From NCBI RefSeq assembly GCF_029868745.1, contig NZ_JARWOP010000354.1, positions 1 to 64,000 on the forward strand: a DNA stretch of 64,000 bases, in the 5' to 3' direction. The notes below the pieces were generated by a model that was not told the origin of the DNA, did no database searches, and saw only the letters and a program-made list of their open reading frames with translations. The stretch's first letter is position 1; each line of letters begins with the position of its first letter. Below, one piece after another: positions 7,796 to 16,878 of this stretch. This DNA comes from Nocardia wallacei (lineage in GTDB: Bacteria > Actinomycetota > Actinomycetes > Mycobacteriales > Mycobacteriaceae). A program made the position numbers and the translations under genes.

Positions 7796-10216
7796 GTGAA
7801 TAGTGGGCCGGATCTGCCCAAATATCGTCTCGGAATTACCGGTTGGGGCCGCCGCGGCGTCCGTGGCCGGGTCAGTGTCCGGGTCCGCCTGCTGGCGATC
7901 GTGCTCATCTCGAGTACGACGCTGCTGGTGATCGGCGTGGGCGCGGCCGCCTATCTGGTGCAGTCGGGCCGGGCGGCGAAGGAGTGGGCCGACCTGGCGA
8001 GCAGCACGACGACACCCGCGATCCTGATGGTGCAGGCGTTCGAGGAGGAACGCCGGCTCTCGGTGCTGCACCTGGCCGGTGACCCGGACGCCCAGGCCCA
8101 GCTCGCCACCGCCCGCGGGCATTCGGACCAGGCGCTGGCCGCGGTGATCGCCAAGGGCGACGCGGCCCGCAAGCTGAACCCCGACGGCTCGGCCGCCGAT
8201 ATCGAGGGCTACAACAAACTCTTCGCGCTGGTGCCGCAGCTGCGCGGCGGCGTGGACGCGCGCCAGGCGCCGCAGGAGGAGATCTTCGCGGCTTTCACCA
8301 GCATCATCGAGACCATCGTCGGGGCGTCGATGATCGCCGCGCGGGTCGCGCCCGACGCCGCCATCGCCATCGAACTCGGCTACGGCGTCGAGCCGCTGCG
8401 CGCCGCCGAGGCGCTGTCCAAGGCCGACACGCTCGGCGCGATGGCGCTCACCGTGGGCGAGCTGACACCGGCGCAGCTGACCGAATTCAACCGCTACGTC
8501 GGCGAATTCCGCGGCGCGGTCACGTATTCCGGCGGTGCGCTGAAGGGCGCCCGGCTGGCGCAGTTGCGGGCGATCACCGACAGTCCGGCCTGGCAGCAGC
8601 TGACGGCCATGCAGGACGCCGTCGTGCTGCGCGGGCCGGTAACGGCGGACGACACTCGTTCCTCGGAAAGCGGCCGGTCCCGCGACGCGCGGTCGACGCG
8701 CGTGGCCGAACTGCCCCTCGGCATCACCGACTGGCAGCGGGTCTCCGTCGAGGTGAACTCGGCACTGCTGCGGCTGTGGGAGGACCAGAGCCGCGACGCG
8801 CACGTCATCGCCCGCGAGCAGGGCGACGACACGGCGGCGCGCTCCCTGGCGGGCGGCGTGGCGGTGCTGGTGATCGCGACCCTGGCCTTCGTGGCCGCGC
8901 TGGTACTGGCCAACCGGTTCATCGGCCGGATGCGACGCTTGCGCCGCGACACTTTGGAATTGGCCGATCAGCGGCTGCCCGGCATCATGGCGCGCCTGGA
9001 GGCCGGTGAGGCCGTCGACACGAAAGCGGAAGTGCCGCGCCTGGACTTCGGTACCGACGAACTGGGCCAGGTGGCCGACGCGTTCAACCGGGCCCACGTC
9101 GCCGCGGTGTCAGCGGCGGTCGCCGAGGCGACGACGCGCGCCGGGGTGAACACCGTGTTCCTCAACATCGCGCACCGCAGCCAGGTCGCGGTGCACCGGC
9201 AGCTGGCCCTGCTCGACCAGGCCGAGCGCCGGGAGGAGAACCCCGACCAGCTCGAATTGCTGTTCCAGCTGGACCATTTGGCGACTCGCGCCCGCCGCAA
9301 CGCGGAGAATCTGATCATCCTCGGCGGCGAGCAACCCGGCCGCCGCTGGCGCAAACCGGTGCCGCTGCTGGAGATGATCCGCAGCGCGGTCGCGGAGAGC
9401 CTGGACTACACCAGAATTCAGACCGGACGGGTTCCGGAGGTGCGCGTCGCCGGCAAGGCCGTCGCCGACCTCATCCACCTGATGGCCGAGCTGATGGACA
9501 ACGCCACCGCGTTCTCGCCACCGCAGGCGCGTGTCGAGGTGACCGCGACGACGGTCGGCCGCGGCGTGGCGGTCGAGATCGTCGATCAGGGCCTCGGCAT
9601 GTCCGTCGACGAGATCGCCGAACGCAACCGGGTACTGGCCGAGCCGCCGGACTTCAGTGTGGCGGCGCTGTCCTCCGACACCCGATTGGGACTGTTCGTG
9701 GTCGCCAAACTGGCTACCCGCCACGGGATTTCGATCCGGCTGGGCGAGTCGGTCTACGGCGGCATCCGGGCGGTCGTGCTGATCCCGACCGCGCTGATCG
9801 AATCGGGTGAGCCCCGGCCGGGCGAGTACGCGCCGGACACCGGCGAGTATGCGGCGGTCGAGACGAGCGCCGCTGCGGAACCGGCCGTGCCGAACGGCAG
9901 CGCGGCGGAGGCTCCGGCCGCGTCGGCGTGGTTCGAGCCGGGACGGACGAGTGTCGCCGTCGCGGATCCTGCCGACGACAGCGAGGCCGTGACCGGGCCG
10001 CAGTACCGGCCGCGGCCCGCGCCCGCCACCCCTGCCCGGCCACCGCTGCCCCGCCGCCGCCGGCAGGCCACCGCCGTGCACGACGAGCAGGCCGCTCCCG
10101 TGCCCGAGCCGCCGCGGGAGCGCACCGCCGACGAGGCGCGAAACCTGATGTCCGCCATCGAGGGCGGCACTCGCCGGGGTCGCCACGTGCGCCCCGAACC
10201 GACCGACACAGAATGA
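7796..10216 (+). CDS. Conservon sensor histidine-kinase-like protein (CvnA type, NIT domain)
   Basis: The predicted protein has 806 residues from GTG 7796 (weak GGACGGA upstream). Two membrane helices (about residues 30-55 and 350-376) bracket an extracytoplasmic nitrate/nitrite-sensor-like helical domain (EEERRLSVLHLAGD). A HAMP-like linker, a degenerate H-box region (IAHRSQVAVHRQLALL) and a HATPase with ELMDNATAFSPP and VDQGLGM follow, then about 150 residues of disordered Pro/Ala-rich tail. This matches CvnA of Streptomyces conservons and M. tuberculosis Rv3365c. It is the first gene of an operon with roadblock and DUF742 genes. No receiver-domain partner is present, so signalling probably runs through the downstream proteins. 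Confidence 0.85.
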   Translation: MNSGPDLPKYRLGITGWGRRGVRGRVSVRVRLLAIVLISSTTLLVIGVGAAAYLVQSGRAAKEWADLASSTTTPAILMVQAFEEERRLSVLHLAGDPDAQAQLATARGHSDQALAAVIAKGDAARKLNPDGSAADIEGYNKLFALVPQLRGGVDARQAPQEEIFAAFTSIIETIVGASMIAARVAPDAAIAIELGYGVEPLRAAEALSKADTLGAMALTVGELTPAQLTEFNRYVGEFRGAVTYSGGALKGARLAQLRAITDSPAWQQLTAMQDAVVLRGPVTADDTRSSESGRSRDARSTRVAELPLGITDWQRVSVEVNSALLRLWEDQSRDAHVIAREQGDDTAARSLAGGVAVLVIATLAFVAALVLANRFIGRMRRLRRDTLELADQRLPGIMARLEAGEAVDTKAEVPRLDFGTDELGQVADAFNRAHVAAVSAAVAEATTRAGVNTVFLNIAHRSQVAVHRQLALLDQAERREENPDQLELLFQLDHLATRARRNAENLIILGGEQPGRRWRKPVPLLEMIRSAVAESLDYTRIQTGRVPEVRVAGKAVADLIHLMAELMDNATAFSPPQARVEVTATTVGRGVAVEIVDQGLGMSVDEIAERNRVLAEPPDFSVAALSSDTRLGLFVVAKLATRHGISIRLGESVYGGIRAVVLIPTALIESGEPRPGEYAPDTGEYAAVETSAAAEPAVPNGSAAEAPAASAWFEPGRTSVAVADPADDSEAVTGPQYRPRPAPATPARPPLPRRRRQATAVHDEQAAPVPEPPRERTADEARNLMSAIEGGTRRGRHVRPEPTDTE

Positions 10217-10235
10217 TTCCGAGGAGACGGTAACG

Positions 10236-10652
10236 ATGACCACTTCCCAGCGCACCGACCTCGGGTGGCTGCTCGACGAACTGATCAACGGCCTGGTCGG
10301 CGCCCGATCGGTGGTCCTGCTGTCCACCGACGGCCTGCTGCTCGGCCATTCGGCGCAACTGGAGCGGGCCGACGCGGAGAAGTTCTGCGCGATGGCGTCG
10401 GCCTTGCACAGCCTGGCTCGCACCGCCGGCGGCCACTTCGACGCCGGCGGCGTCTGCCAGACCGTCGTGGAACTCGACCGCGCGGTGCTGTTCGTCACCG
10501 CCGCCGGCGAGAACGCGTGCCTGGCGCTGCTGGCCGCCGAGACCGCCGATATGGGTATGGTCGCCTACGAAATGAATCAGACCGTCCAGCGGGTCCGCGC
10601 CCACCTGGCCGTCGACCTGCGGCAGCAACCGAATATCCCGAGACAGCAATGA
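10236..10652 (+). CDS. Roadblock/LC7-domain protein (CvnB type)
   Basis: The predicted protein has 138 residues; GAGGAGACGG lies just before the ATG. The roadblock fold is recognisable: LGWLLDELINGLVGARSVVLLSTDGLLLGHS followed by the long helix and AVLFVTAAGENACLALLA (given here in parts as a description of residues 5-100). In conservons this protein associates with the sensor kinase and a small Ras-like GTPase and may act as a GTPase regulator. It starts 19 bp after the kinase gene and overlaps the next gene by ATGA, indicating co-translation. Here no GTPase gene follows, so its partner must be encoded elsewhere or it acts alone. Confidence 0.88.
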   Translation: MTTSQRTDLGWLLDELINGLVGARSVVLLSTDGLLLGHSAQLERADAEKFCAMASALHSLARTAGGHFDAGGVCQTVVELDRAVLFVTAAGENACLALLAAETADMGMVAYEMNQTVQRVRAHLAVDLRQQPNIPRQQ

Positions 10653-11023
10653 GTTACCCGCGCGAGTCCTGGTACGAGGAGGACGCCGGACCCCTCGTCC
10701 GTCTCTATGCCGTCACCCGCGGCCGAGGCCGCGCGGCACGACCGGAACTGAACACCGGCACCCTGCTGATCGACGCGGGCATCGGGCTTCCGGTGCGGCG
10801 CACCGAACCGGAGTACACCGCCATCGTGCGGCTGTGCCGGGTGCAGCAGTCGGTGGCCGAGGTGTCGGCGCAGCTGGGTCTCCCGCTGACGCTCACCAAG
10901 GTGCTCATCGGGGATCTGATCGACGACGGGCGGCTGGTCTACCGGTCACCGGCGCCCATCGCGGAGACGGGCGCCGACGTCGATCTGCTCCGGGCGGTGC
11001 TGAACGGCATCAAGGCCCTCTGA
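10649..11023 (+). CDS. DUF742 protein (CvnC type)
   Basis: The predicted protein has 124 residues. The ATG overlaps the upstream stop (ATGA at 10649-10652). It shows the DUF742 pattern: PLVRLYAVTRGRG, TLLIDAG, then a winged-helix-like region EYTAIVRLCRVQQSVAEVSA, LPLTLTKVLIGDLIDDGRL and a C-terminal LLRAVLNGIKAL. This is the third conservon component, usually followed at once by the GTPase CvnD. Here the next gene, on the opposite strand, ends 22 bp away, so the fourth component is absent. Cytoplasmic; its exact biochemical role is unknown. Confidence 0.87.
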   Translation: MSYPRESWYEEDAGPLVRLYAVTRGRGRAARPELNTGTLLIDAGIGLPVRRTEPEYTAIVRLCRVQQSVAEVSAQLGLPLTLTKVLIGDLIDDGRLVYRSPAPIAETGADVDLLRAVLNGIKAL

Positions 11024-11044
11024 CACCGGCCGGCGCCGGAACGA

Positions 11045-13000
11045 TCAGATCAGCTGCGCGGCAAGTCGTTTCGCGTTCATGTAGGCGATCGCCTCGATCG
11101 TGACCATCGGGTTGACCCCGGAGGCGGTCGGGAAGCAGGAGCCATCGGCGACGACGACGTTCGCGACGTCCCAGGTGGCGCCGTCGGGGTTGGTGGCGGA
11201 GGTGTCCGGCGAACCGCCCATGCGCGCGGAGCCCATGATGTGCAGCGCGCCCATCGAGCACTGGCCCGGGCCATAGCCCGCGGTCCGACATGCCGCGGCG
11301 AATTCCTCGTGCGAGCCCCGCTTTCCGGGCTCGTAGGCCACACCCGCCTGATGACCGGAGAAGATCCGGCGCGCACCGGCGGCGGCGAGAATCCGCGCCG
11401 ATCCGTCGAGGCCGGTGTGCAGGTGGGCGGCGTCGTAATCCGACAGCCGGTACTTCACCACCGGCTCGCCACTGCGATCGACCGACACGGTGCCGTGGCC
11501 ACGGTCCCGGGTGATCACGCCGACGGAATTGGAGTGCGCGAAATCCAGCATGGTGGAACGGAATTCGGCGGCGCCGCGCCAGCTCATGAAGCCGGTCGCC
11601 AGCGCCGGGTTGATCGGGCCGGTCTCGTAGATGACGCCGTAGCCCCGGCCGTCGAGGTCGGCGTGCTCGCGGCAGATCCGCGCCTGCATGCCGCCCTCCC
11701 ACGGGCGGATCTCCTCGTCGAACACACCGAAGACCACCGCCGCCGGATGCAGCCGCAGATAGCGGCCGATGTTCTTGTTACGCAAGCCGGAACGCCGCAG
11801 CAGCGCCGGGGTCTGGATCGCGCCCGCGGCCACCACCACCGCCCGCGCCCGCACCCGGAATTCGACGCCGCTGGAAGTGCGCGCCGAAACCTCTTCCGCC
11901 CGGCCGTTTTTCACCGAGATCTGCCGCACATCGGCGTCCACGACGAGGCGGGCGCCCCGCGCGGCCGCATCGGCGAGCCAGGTCTTCGTCACCGACTGCT
12001 TGGCGCCCAGCCGACAGCCGTAACCGCACCGGCCGCACTCCGCGCCGGCGTCGCAGGCATCGGACACGTTGCGCGGCAAGGTATCCACCGCCCAGCCCAG
12101 GGCCTGCGCCCCGCGCTCGAGTACGGCGTCGCGCGCCGACAACGGGGATCGGCGGTCGTTGACGCCGAGGCGGCGCTGCACCGTCTCCAGCGCCCGGGTG
12201 AACTCCGGCTCGGTGAACTGCCGCGCGCCGAGTTCGGCCCATTCGGCGCGGACGTGGTCCGGGGTGGGCAGCGAGGTGCTCCAGTTCACGACGGTGCCGC
12301 CGCCCAGGCAGGTGCCCGCGACCAGGGTCAGCTGTCCTTCGGCCGTGGCGGAGGGGCCGGGCGCGTACAGGTGTTGCAGCGCGTCGAGTTCGCCCTTGCC
12401 GAAATCCCGGTCGTCGTAATAGTTTCCGCGTTCCAGCACCACCACGTCGAGACCGGCCTCGGCCAGCACCGCCGCGGCCGTCCCGCCGCCCGCGCCCGAG
12501 CCGATCACCACGACGTCACACGACAGCGTGTCGGGTTCGGTGATCCGCAGCGGCGTCAGCGCGGGCTGCGGGGCCGTCCGCAGCGGGCCGAAGGGCGCGG
12601 CGTAGCCGATCTCCTTCCACATCGGGTTGGCGCCCGTCGGGCCGGGAGTCGCGTTGTACGCCAGCAGCGACGCCTGTTTGAGCGCTTGGAACACCGCCCG
12701 GACCGGGGCCAGGCGGGAGTCACCGAGCCGCAGCAGCGCCCGCTCCCGGTCCGCCTGCGACAGCGCGGAGAAGCGCCGCGGCCCGCGACCGGTCAGCAGG
12801 CCGAGGATCGGCGAGTCCCACAGGTCGAGCAGGCGGGCCAGCTGCTGCTGCTCGGCCTCGCGCGGGTTGCGCGCCAGCAGGTCGAAAACAGTGTCCACCG
12901 CACCGAGTTCGGACGCCGACGGCAGCGTCAGCCCGTCGCCGGGAGTGAACGTATCGCAGATCATGCCGAGCGCCGCTCGCTGCTTGGCCGTAGGTTCCAT
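11045..13000 (-). CDS. GMC-family FAD oxidoreductase, long-chain alcohol oxidase-like
   Basis: The predicted protein has 651 residues. Residues 1-140 resemble the gluconate 2-dehydrogenase subunit 3-like helical domain, here fused in front. The FAD-binding GSGAGGG is at 167-173 and ends in an acidic VVVLERG. ECGRCGYGC (about residues 325-333), typical of plant/bacterial long-chain fatty alcohol oxidases, follows, and the C-terminal GMC signature includes HIMGSARMG and GVNPMVTIEAIAYMNA. It probably oxidises long-chain or sterol-like alcohols with O2 or another acceptor. It is convergent with the conservon and transcribed alone. The enzyme class is secure; the substrate is inferred. Confidence 0.85.
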   Translation of the reverse strand: MEPTAKQRAALGMICDTFTPGDGLTLPSASELGAVDTVFDLLARNPREAEQQQLARLLDLWDSPILGLLTGRGPRRFSALSQADRERALLRLGDSRLAPVRAVFQALKQASLLAYNATPGPTGANPMWKEIGYAAPFGPLRTAPQPALTPLRITEPDTLSCDVVVIGSGAGGGTAAAVLAEAGLDVVVLERGNYYDDRDFGKGELDALQHLYAPGPSATAEGQLTLVAGTCLGGGTVVNWSTSLPTPDHVRAEWAELGARQFTEPEFTRALETVQRRLGVNDRRSPLSARDAVLERGAQALGWAVDTLPRNVSDACDAGAECGRCGYGCRLGAKQSVTKTWLADAAARGARLVVDADVRQISVKNGRAEEVSARTSSGVEFRVRARAVVVAAGAIQTPALLRRSGLRNKNIGRYLRLHPAAVVFGVFDEEIRPWEGGMQARICREHADLDGRGYGVIYETGPINPALATGFMSWRGAAEFRSTMLDFAHSNSVGVITRDRGHGTVSVDRSGEPVVKYRLSDYDAAHLHTGLDGSARILAAAGARRIFSGHQAGVAYEPGKRGSHEEFAAACRTAGYGPGQCSMGALHIMGSARMGGSPDTSATNPDGATWDVANVVVADGSCFPTASGVNPMVTIEAIAYMNAKRLAAQLI

Positions 13001-13156
13001 CAGGCTCCACCCTTCGTGCTGCCTGGATTTCTACCACGGTGGGAGAACCTTCGCTCACAAAGAACCGAAGTACCGGGCGGTATCTCTTGCAGTTGATAAG
13101 GAATTGCCAATCACTTGTTCGGACAGCCGAATCGGCACGGGGTGAACGGGGATGGC

Positions 13157-14017
13157 ATGCTCTCCGCCATGGCCGATATTCGCCTGGACATCTCCGATGC
13201 CGTCGCCACCGTCACCCTCGACCGCCCGGCGCAACTCAACGCCTTCACCCTCACGATGCGCGACGAGCTGATCGACGCGTTCGACGTCTGCGATCGCGAC
13301 GACCGGGTCCGGGCGGTGGTGCTCACCGGCGCGGGGCGCGCGTTCTGCGCGGGGGCCGACCTGTCGGCGGGCGCGCAGACCTTCGAGGCGCCCGAGGACG
13401 ACGGCTCGGAGCCGTTCCGCGACAGCGGCGGCGAGGTGGCGCTGCGGATGTTCGATTCCCGCAAACCGATCATCGCCGCGGTGAACGGGCCCGCCGTCGG
13501 CATCGGGATCACCCTGACACTGGCCGCCGACTTCCGGCTGGCCGCCGAGGGCGCTCGCATCGGCTTCGTCTTCAACCGGCGCGGCATCGTGCCCGAATCG
13601 TGCTCCAGCTGGTTTCTGCCGCGCCTGGTCCCGATGCAGACCGCGCTGGACTGGGTGTGCTCGGGCCGGTTGGTCGAGGCGCGAGAGGCGTTCGACGCCG
13701 GACTGTTCTACGCCCTGCACCCCGCCGACGCACTACTCGACGAGGCCTACGCGCTGGCCGCTCGCCTCACCGCGCACTCCGCACCCGTCTCCGTCGCGCT
13801 GGCCCGGAAGATGTTGTGGCGCAACCTCGGTGCCGACCATCCGATGATCGCGCACCGCATCGAATCCCGGGCCCTGCGGCAGCGCGGGGCGAGCGCCGAC
13901 GCGCGCGAGGGCGTGTCGTCGTTCCTGGAGAAGCGGGCCGCGCGCTTCCCCGACAGCGTGAGCCGGGATCTGCCCGAAGTCTTCGGCGACGACCTGGCGG
14001 TACCGCCGTTCACGTAG
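13157..14017 (+). CDS. Enoyl-CoA hydratase/isomerase family protein
   Basis: The predicted protein has 286 residues from ATG 13157, which has GGGG five bases upstream; ATG 13169 (MADIRL) is a plausible alternative that better fits homologues but lacks a ribosome site. Crotonase features: VTLDRPAQLNAFT, the oxyanion-hole segment GRAFCAGADLS, then KPIIAAVNGPAVGIGITL and ADFRLAAEGARIGFVF. The catalytic region reads RRGIVPESCSSWFLPRL, retaining the glutamate of the E-S pattern seen in mycobacterial EchA proteins. It likely acts in fatty-acid or sterol side-chain beta-oxidation in the cytoplasm. Monocistronic. Confidence 0.9.
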   Translation: MLSAMADIRLDISDAVATVTLDRPAQLNAFTLTMRDELIDAFDVCDRDDRVRAVVLTGAGRAFCAGADLSAGAQTFEAPEDDGSEPFRDSGGEVALRMFDSRKPIIAAVNGPAVGIGITLTLAADFRLAAEGARIGFVFNRRGIVPESCSSWFLPRLVPMQTALDWVCSGRLVEAREAFDAGLFYALHPADALLDEAYALAARLTAHSAPVSVALARKMLWRNLGADHPMIAHRIESRALRQRGASADAREGVSSFLEKRAARFPDSVSRDLPEVFGDDLAVPPFT

Positions 14018-14137
14018 CGGACGGCCGTGGACGGTGGGACCTATTCGGGTGTACCGCGTCCCTCCGATCCCTACCGTGGCAAGATCACCTCACTTGCTGG
14101 CTGGCATCACCGGCCGAACGACCGAGCCTCCACCGCC

Positions 14138-14887
14138 TCATTCCGGCACTGCTCTCGGTTCGCCGAGCAACTCGGCCAGTTCTTTTACCGTACGGTCGGA
14201 CAAAATTTCCGCATCCTCCTCGTCGGTCCACGACTTCCGCGCGCAGCCATACCGCAAGTTGGGGGCTACCCACCGGCCTACCTCACGTGCCGCTGCGGCT
14301 TTGCGGCGGATCGACAAACAGCGCCACGGGTAACACCAACGCGCTAGTTCCACCGCCGGACCGTTCGCAACCATCACGTTGAAGCAACCATCGCGACGAT
14401 TTCGGCGCGCTGTGCGCGTGACTCCACACACGCTTGCGATCTCAGCGCAAAAGTGTTCCGCAATGAAAGGACTTGCCGTGACCAGACTGATGAATGGATA
14501 TCCGCGAGCAGTGAAGCCGATCGCACCGTCTCCATCGATAATTCCACGAAGATAGTCCGGGCGGGAGTATTCCTGATCGGGTGGCCTGATCAGGTCGTGC
14601 TTCCTACCCACCAGCACGCCGAACTCTTCGAACTCCACACGAGCCGTGCGAGAGTACATGTACAGGAAGTTGGTGACATAGACGCTCGCAAAATTGGTCC
14701 GTCGAGTCCGCGCTCCGATATACGTATGTACAGGAATGTGGCGCTGCAGCCGTGGCAGTATATCTGCGTCGCGCTCGGAAATTTCGATGGACAATCGACC
14801 CTTCCCCGAGGTACTGCCCGAATGTGTGGCGTCAGTCTGGAAGAGTCCGACCATGTAAGAGACCGCTGGCGAGTTCAGTTCGAACAT
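14138..14887 (-). CDS. Free-standing LAGLIDADG homing endonuclease-like protein
   Basis: The predicted protein has 249 residues. There are two LAGLIDADG-type helices: VSYMVGLFQTDATHSG (residues about 9-24) and YLRGIIDGDGAIGF (about 113-126), each with the metal-binding acidic residue (Asp in QTDA and DGDG). The arrangement fits a monomeric two-repeat enzyme. The C-terminus ends in a Myb/SANT- or HTH-like segment, SWTDEEDAEILSD then TVKELAELLG. No flanking intein or intron boundaries are apparent, so it seems free-standing. Base composition across 14150-15000 is clearly less G/C-rich than its neighbours, a sign of recent acquisition, probably from phage. Ribosome site weak; start uncertain. 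Confidence 0.75.
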   Translation of the reverse strand: MFELNSPAVSYMVGLFQTDATHSGSTSGKGRLSIEISERDADILPRLQRHIPVHTYIGARTRRTNFASVYVTNFLYMYSRTARVEFEEFGVLVGRKHDLIRPPDQEYSRPDYLRGIIDGDGAIGFTARGYPFISLVTASPFIAEHFCAEIASVCGVTRTARRNRRDGCFNVMVANGPAVELARWCYPWRCLSIRRKAAAAREVGRWVAPNLRYGCARKSWTDEEDAEILSDRTVKELAELLGEPRAVPE

Positions 14888-15112
14888 CTGAGCATGCTAC
14901 TCCCGACATCTAGGTCAGGGGGCAATTATGCGGCATTCACTGAATACGGATCATCGCGTTGATCCCCGTACATTCCATGCAATTTCCGATCTGCCGCATC
15001 TCTATTTCGGACACCTAGACCCCCGCTCGTATGTGGTGCGCGGCAAGGGATCTGGTGGAGGTGATCGCGACGTTGCGGCAGGTGCTGTGTGTGAAGGGCT
15101 GCGGGCCGGGGC

Positions 15113-15595
15113 TCAGTTCTTCCGCAGCGCGCCGACGATTCCCGCGCCCAGTAGGAGGAATCCGGAGATGAGCGCGAAACCGTAGGTAACCCAGGCGTGG
15201 AGGGCGACCTGCATCGACGGGTCGAGGAAGGCCAGGTCGGCGATCAGCGCGAACGTCTCGTCGGGGAACAGCAGGTGCAGGATGCCGGGCAGAATGCCCC
15301 AGACCAGCGCCGCCACGGTGGTGCCCAGCGGCGAGAACGCGGCCATGACGACCACGAGCAGGAGCAGCAGCGAGCCGCCGATGATCTCCAGTGCGGCGGT
15401 CCAGCGGTCGGTGACCGCCCCGACGATCACCCAGTAGCGAATGTCCGCGCCGCCCTTGGCCGCCAGCGCGATGCCGATCGGCGTCACCAGGAGCCCGAAC
15501 AGCACGCCACCCACGGTGCGGCCGCCCAGCGCGCGGTTCTGGAATTGCGCTCCCGGCGGCGTCCAGCCCGCGGGTGACTCGAACTTGTTCGGCAT
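15113..15595 (-). CDS. Four-helix integral membrane protein, unknown function
   Basis: The predicted protein has 160 residues from ATG 15595, preceded by AGGAGG eight bases upstream; a longer frame to 15652 lacks such a site. Four predicted membrane helices: around GGVLFGLLVTPIGIALA, the segment after WTAALEIIGGS, a middle ILPGILHLLF region, and YGFALISGFLLLGAGI at the end. The N-terminus (NKFESPAGWTPPGAQFQ) is cytoplasmic. It resembles small actinobacterial membrane proteins with no known role. The adjacent hydrolase at 15746 is divergent with about 150 bp between. Confidence 0.75.
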   Translation of the reverse strand: MPNKFESPAGWTPPGAQFQNRALGGRTVGGVLFGLLVTPIGIALAAKGGADIRYWVIVGAVTDRWTAALEIIGGSLLLLLVVVMAAFSPLGTTVAALVWGILPGILHLLFPDETFALIADLAFLDPSMQVALHAWVTYGFALISGFLLLGAGIVGALRKN

Positions 15596-15745
15596 CGCCC
15601 GTCCCTCCTGCAATTCCCGCATGCCCGCGAGACCTCGCCGCCTCTGCCGCACTCATTGTCATGCCTGAGTCGGAGAAATGTCCGCCCCTGGTCGGAAATG
15701 TTCGCGGCGCGGACTTCTGGCGGTCGCTGCTGGTTAGCATCGGGT

Positions 15746-16672
15746 ATGCGCTCGACCGATGCCATCTCCGAACCGCCGGCGCTGCCCGGTGTGCGCCGCC
15801 GCTTCGTCACCGCGCGAGGCGTGCGGTTCCACGTGACCGAGGCGGGCCCGGCCGACGGGCGGCCCGTGGTGGTTCTGCACGGCTGGCCGCAGCATCACTA
15901 CACCTACCGGCATCTGCTCGCCGATCCGCCGCCGGGGCTGCGGATCATCGCACCGGATCTGCCGGGCTACGGCTGGTCGGGTCCGCCGCCGCACCGCTGG
16001 GCCAAGGAGGACGTCGCCCGGGATGTGCTGGCGCTGCTCGACGAACTCGACGTGCGGCGCGCGCTGCTGATCGGGCACGACTGGGGCGGCTACGTCGGTT
16101 TCCTGATGGTGCTGGGCGATCACGGCCGATTCGACGGCTATCTGCCGCTGAACATCGCCCATCCGTGGCAGACGGCGCGCACGATGGCGCCGCACTTCTG
16201 GCGTTTTCTGCTCTATCAGCCGCTCGTGGCCGGGCCCGGGGTGCCGTTGCAGCGGCACACTCGCTTCTTGGAGCGAGTCTTCCGGCTGGGTGTCACCCGT
16301 GGCGACGAGTTCACCCCCGAAGTGATCCGCACCTACACCGACCGCTTCCGTGACCCTGTCACCGCTCGCGCCGCCACCGACACCTATCGCACCTTCCTGC
16401 TGCGCGAGGTCCCGGCCAACCGCCGCCCCGAACGCCGCCGGTCCACCGTCCCGATCCGCGCCCTGTTCGGCACCGACGACGGAGCCATCCACCGTTCCCT
16501 GGCCGCCGCCGAAACGGCCCGCGCCGACGACTACACCGTCGAATACGTCTCGGGCTGCGGCCATTTCATTCCGGAGGAACGCCCCGACCTGGTCCGAGCC
16601 CGCCTGCTCGATCTGGCCGCCGCAACCGCACCCGGCCGCTCCGAACGCGAGACAGGTTCGGGCAACGCCTGA
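15746..16672 (+). CDS. Alpha/beta hydrolase, epoxide hydrolase-like
   Basis: The predicted protein has 308 residues from ATG 15746. HGWPQ (oxyanion-hole HGXP motif), DLPGYGWS and GHDWGG place it in the epoxide hydrolase / haloalkane dehalogenase branch, where the nucleophile is the Asp of HDWGG rather than Ser. The acid is likely in IRALFGTDDG and the catalytic His in GCGHFIPEERPD. A cap domain lies about residues 130-215. It probably opens lipophilic epoxides in the cytoplasm; mycolata carry many such Eph proteins. Substrate unknown. Confidence 0.85.
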   Translation: MRSTDAISEPPALPGVRRRFVTARGVRFHVTEAGPADGRPVVVLHGWPQHHYTYRHLLADPPPGLRIIAPDLPGYGWSGPPPHRWAKEDVARDVLALLDELDVRRALLIGHDWGGYVGFLMVLGDHGRFDGYLPLNIAHPWQTARTMAPHFWRFLLYQPLVAGPGVPLQRHTRFLERVFRLGVTRGDEFTPEVIRTYTDRFRDPVTARAATDTYRTFLLREVPANRRPERRRSTVPIRALFGTDDGAIHRSLAAAETARADDYTVEYVSGCGHFIPEERPDLVRARLLDLAAATAPGRSERETGSGNA

Positions 16673-16729
16673 TTCGGCTCCGCTCGGGCGAGGAGCGGAC
16701 GTCGTCTGCCCCGCGCCACGCATGGTCGC

Positions 16730-16786
16730 GCACGCCGCGCTGGTTCACGCACGCCGCGCCGGTTCACGCACGCCGCGCTGGTTCAC
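16730..16786. repeat. Three tandem copies of a 19-bp repeat
   Basis: The unit GCACGCCGCGCTGGTTCAC occurs at 16730-16748, 16749-16767 (one T-to-C change) and 16768-16786, followed by a partial GCAC. It lies in the intergenic region before the helicase gene. It may be slippage-generated, and its function is unknown. Confidence 0.8.
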
Positions 16787-16878
16787 GCACTCCTGGCAGG
16801 TTCGGGAGGGGGTGCGGGAATGCGGAAGGGGTGCGGGAAGTGACGGGGCGTCGCTCGGTGTCGGGGTAGTGGGGCACG

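Noticed and set aside
14453..15185. Plus-strand frames opposite and beyond the LAGLIDADG gene
   Set aside because: No family resemblance or ribosome site; the minus-strand endonuclease explains the coding signal.
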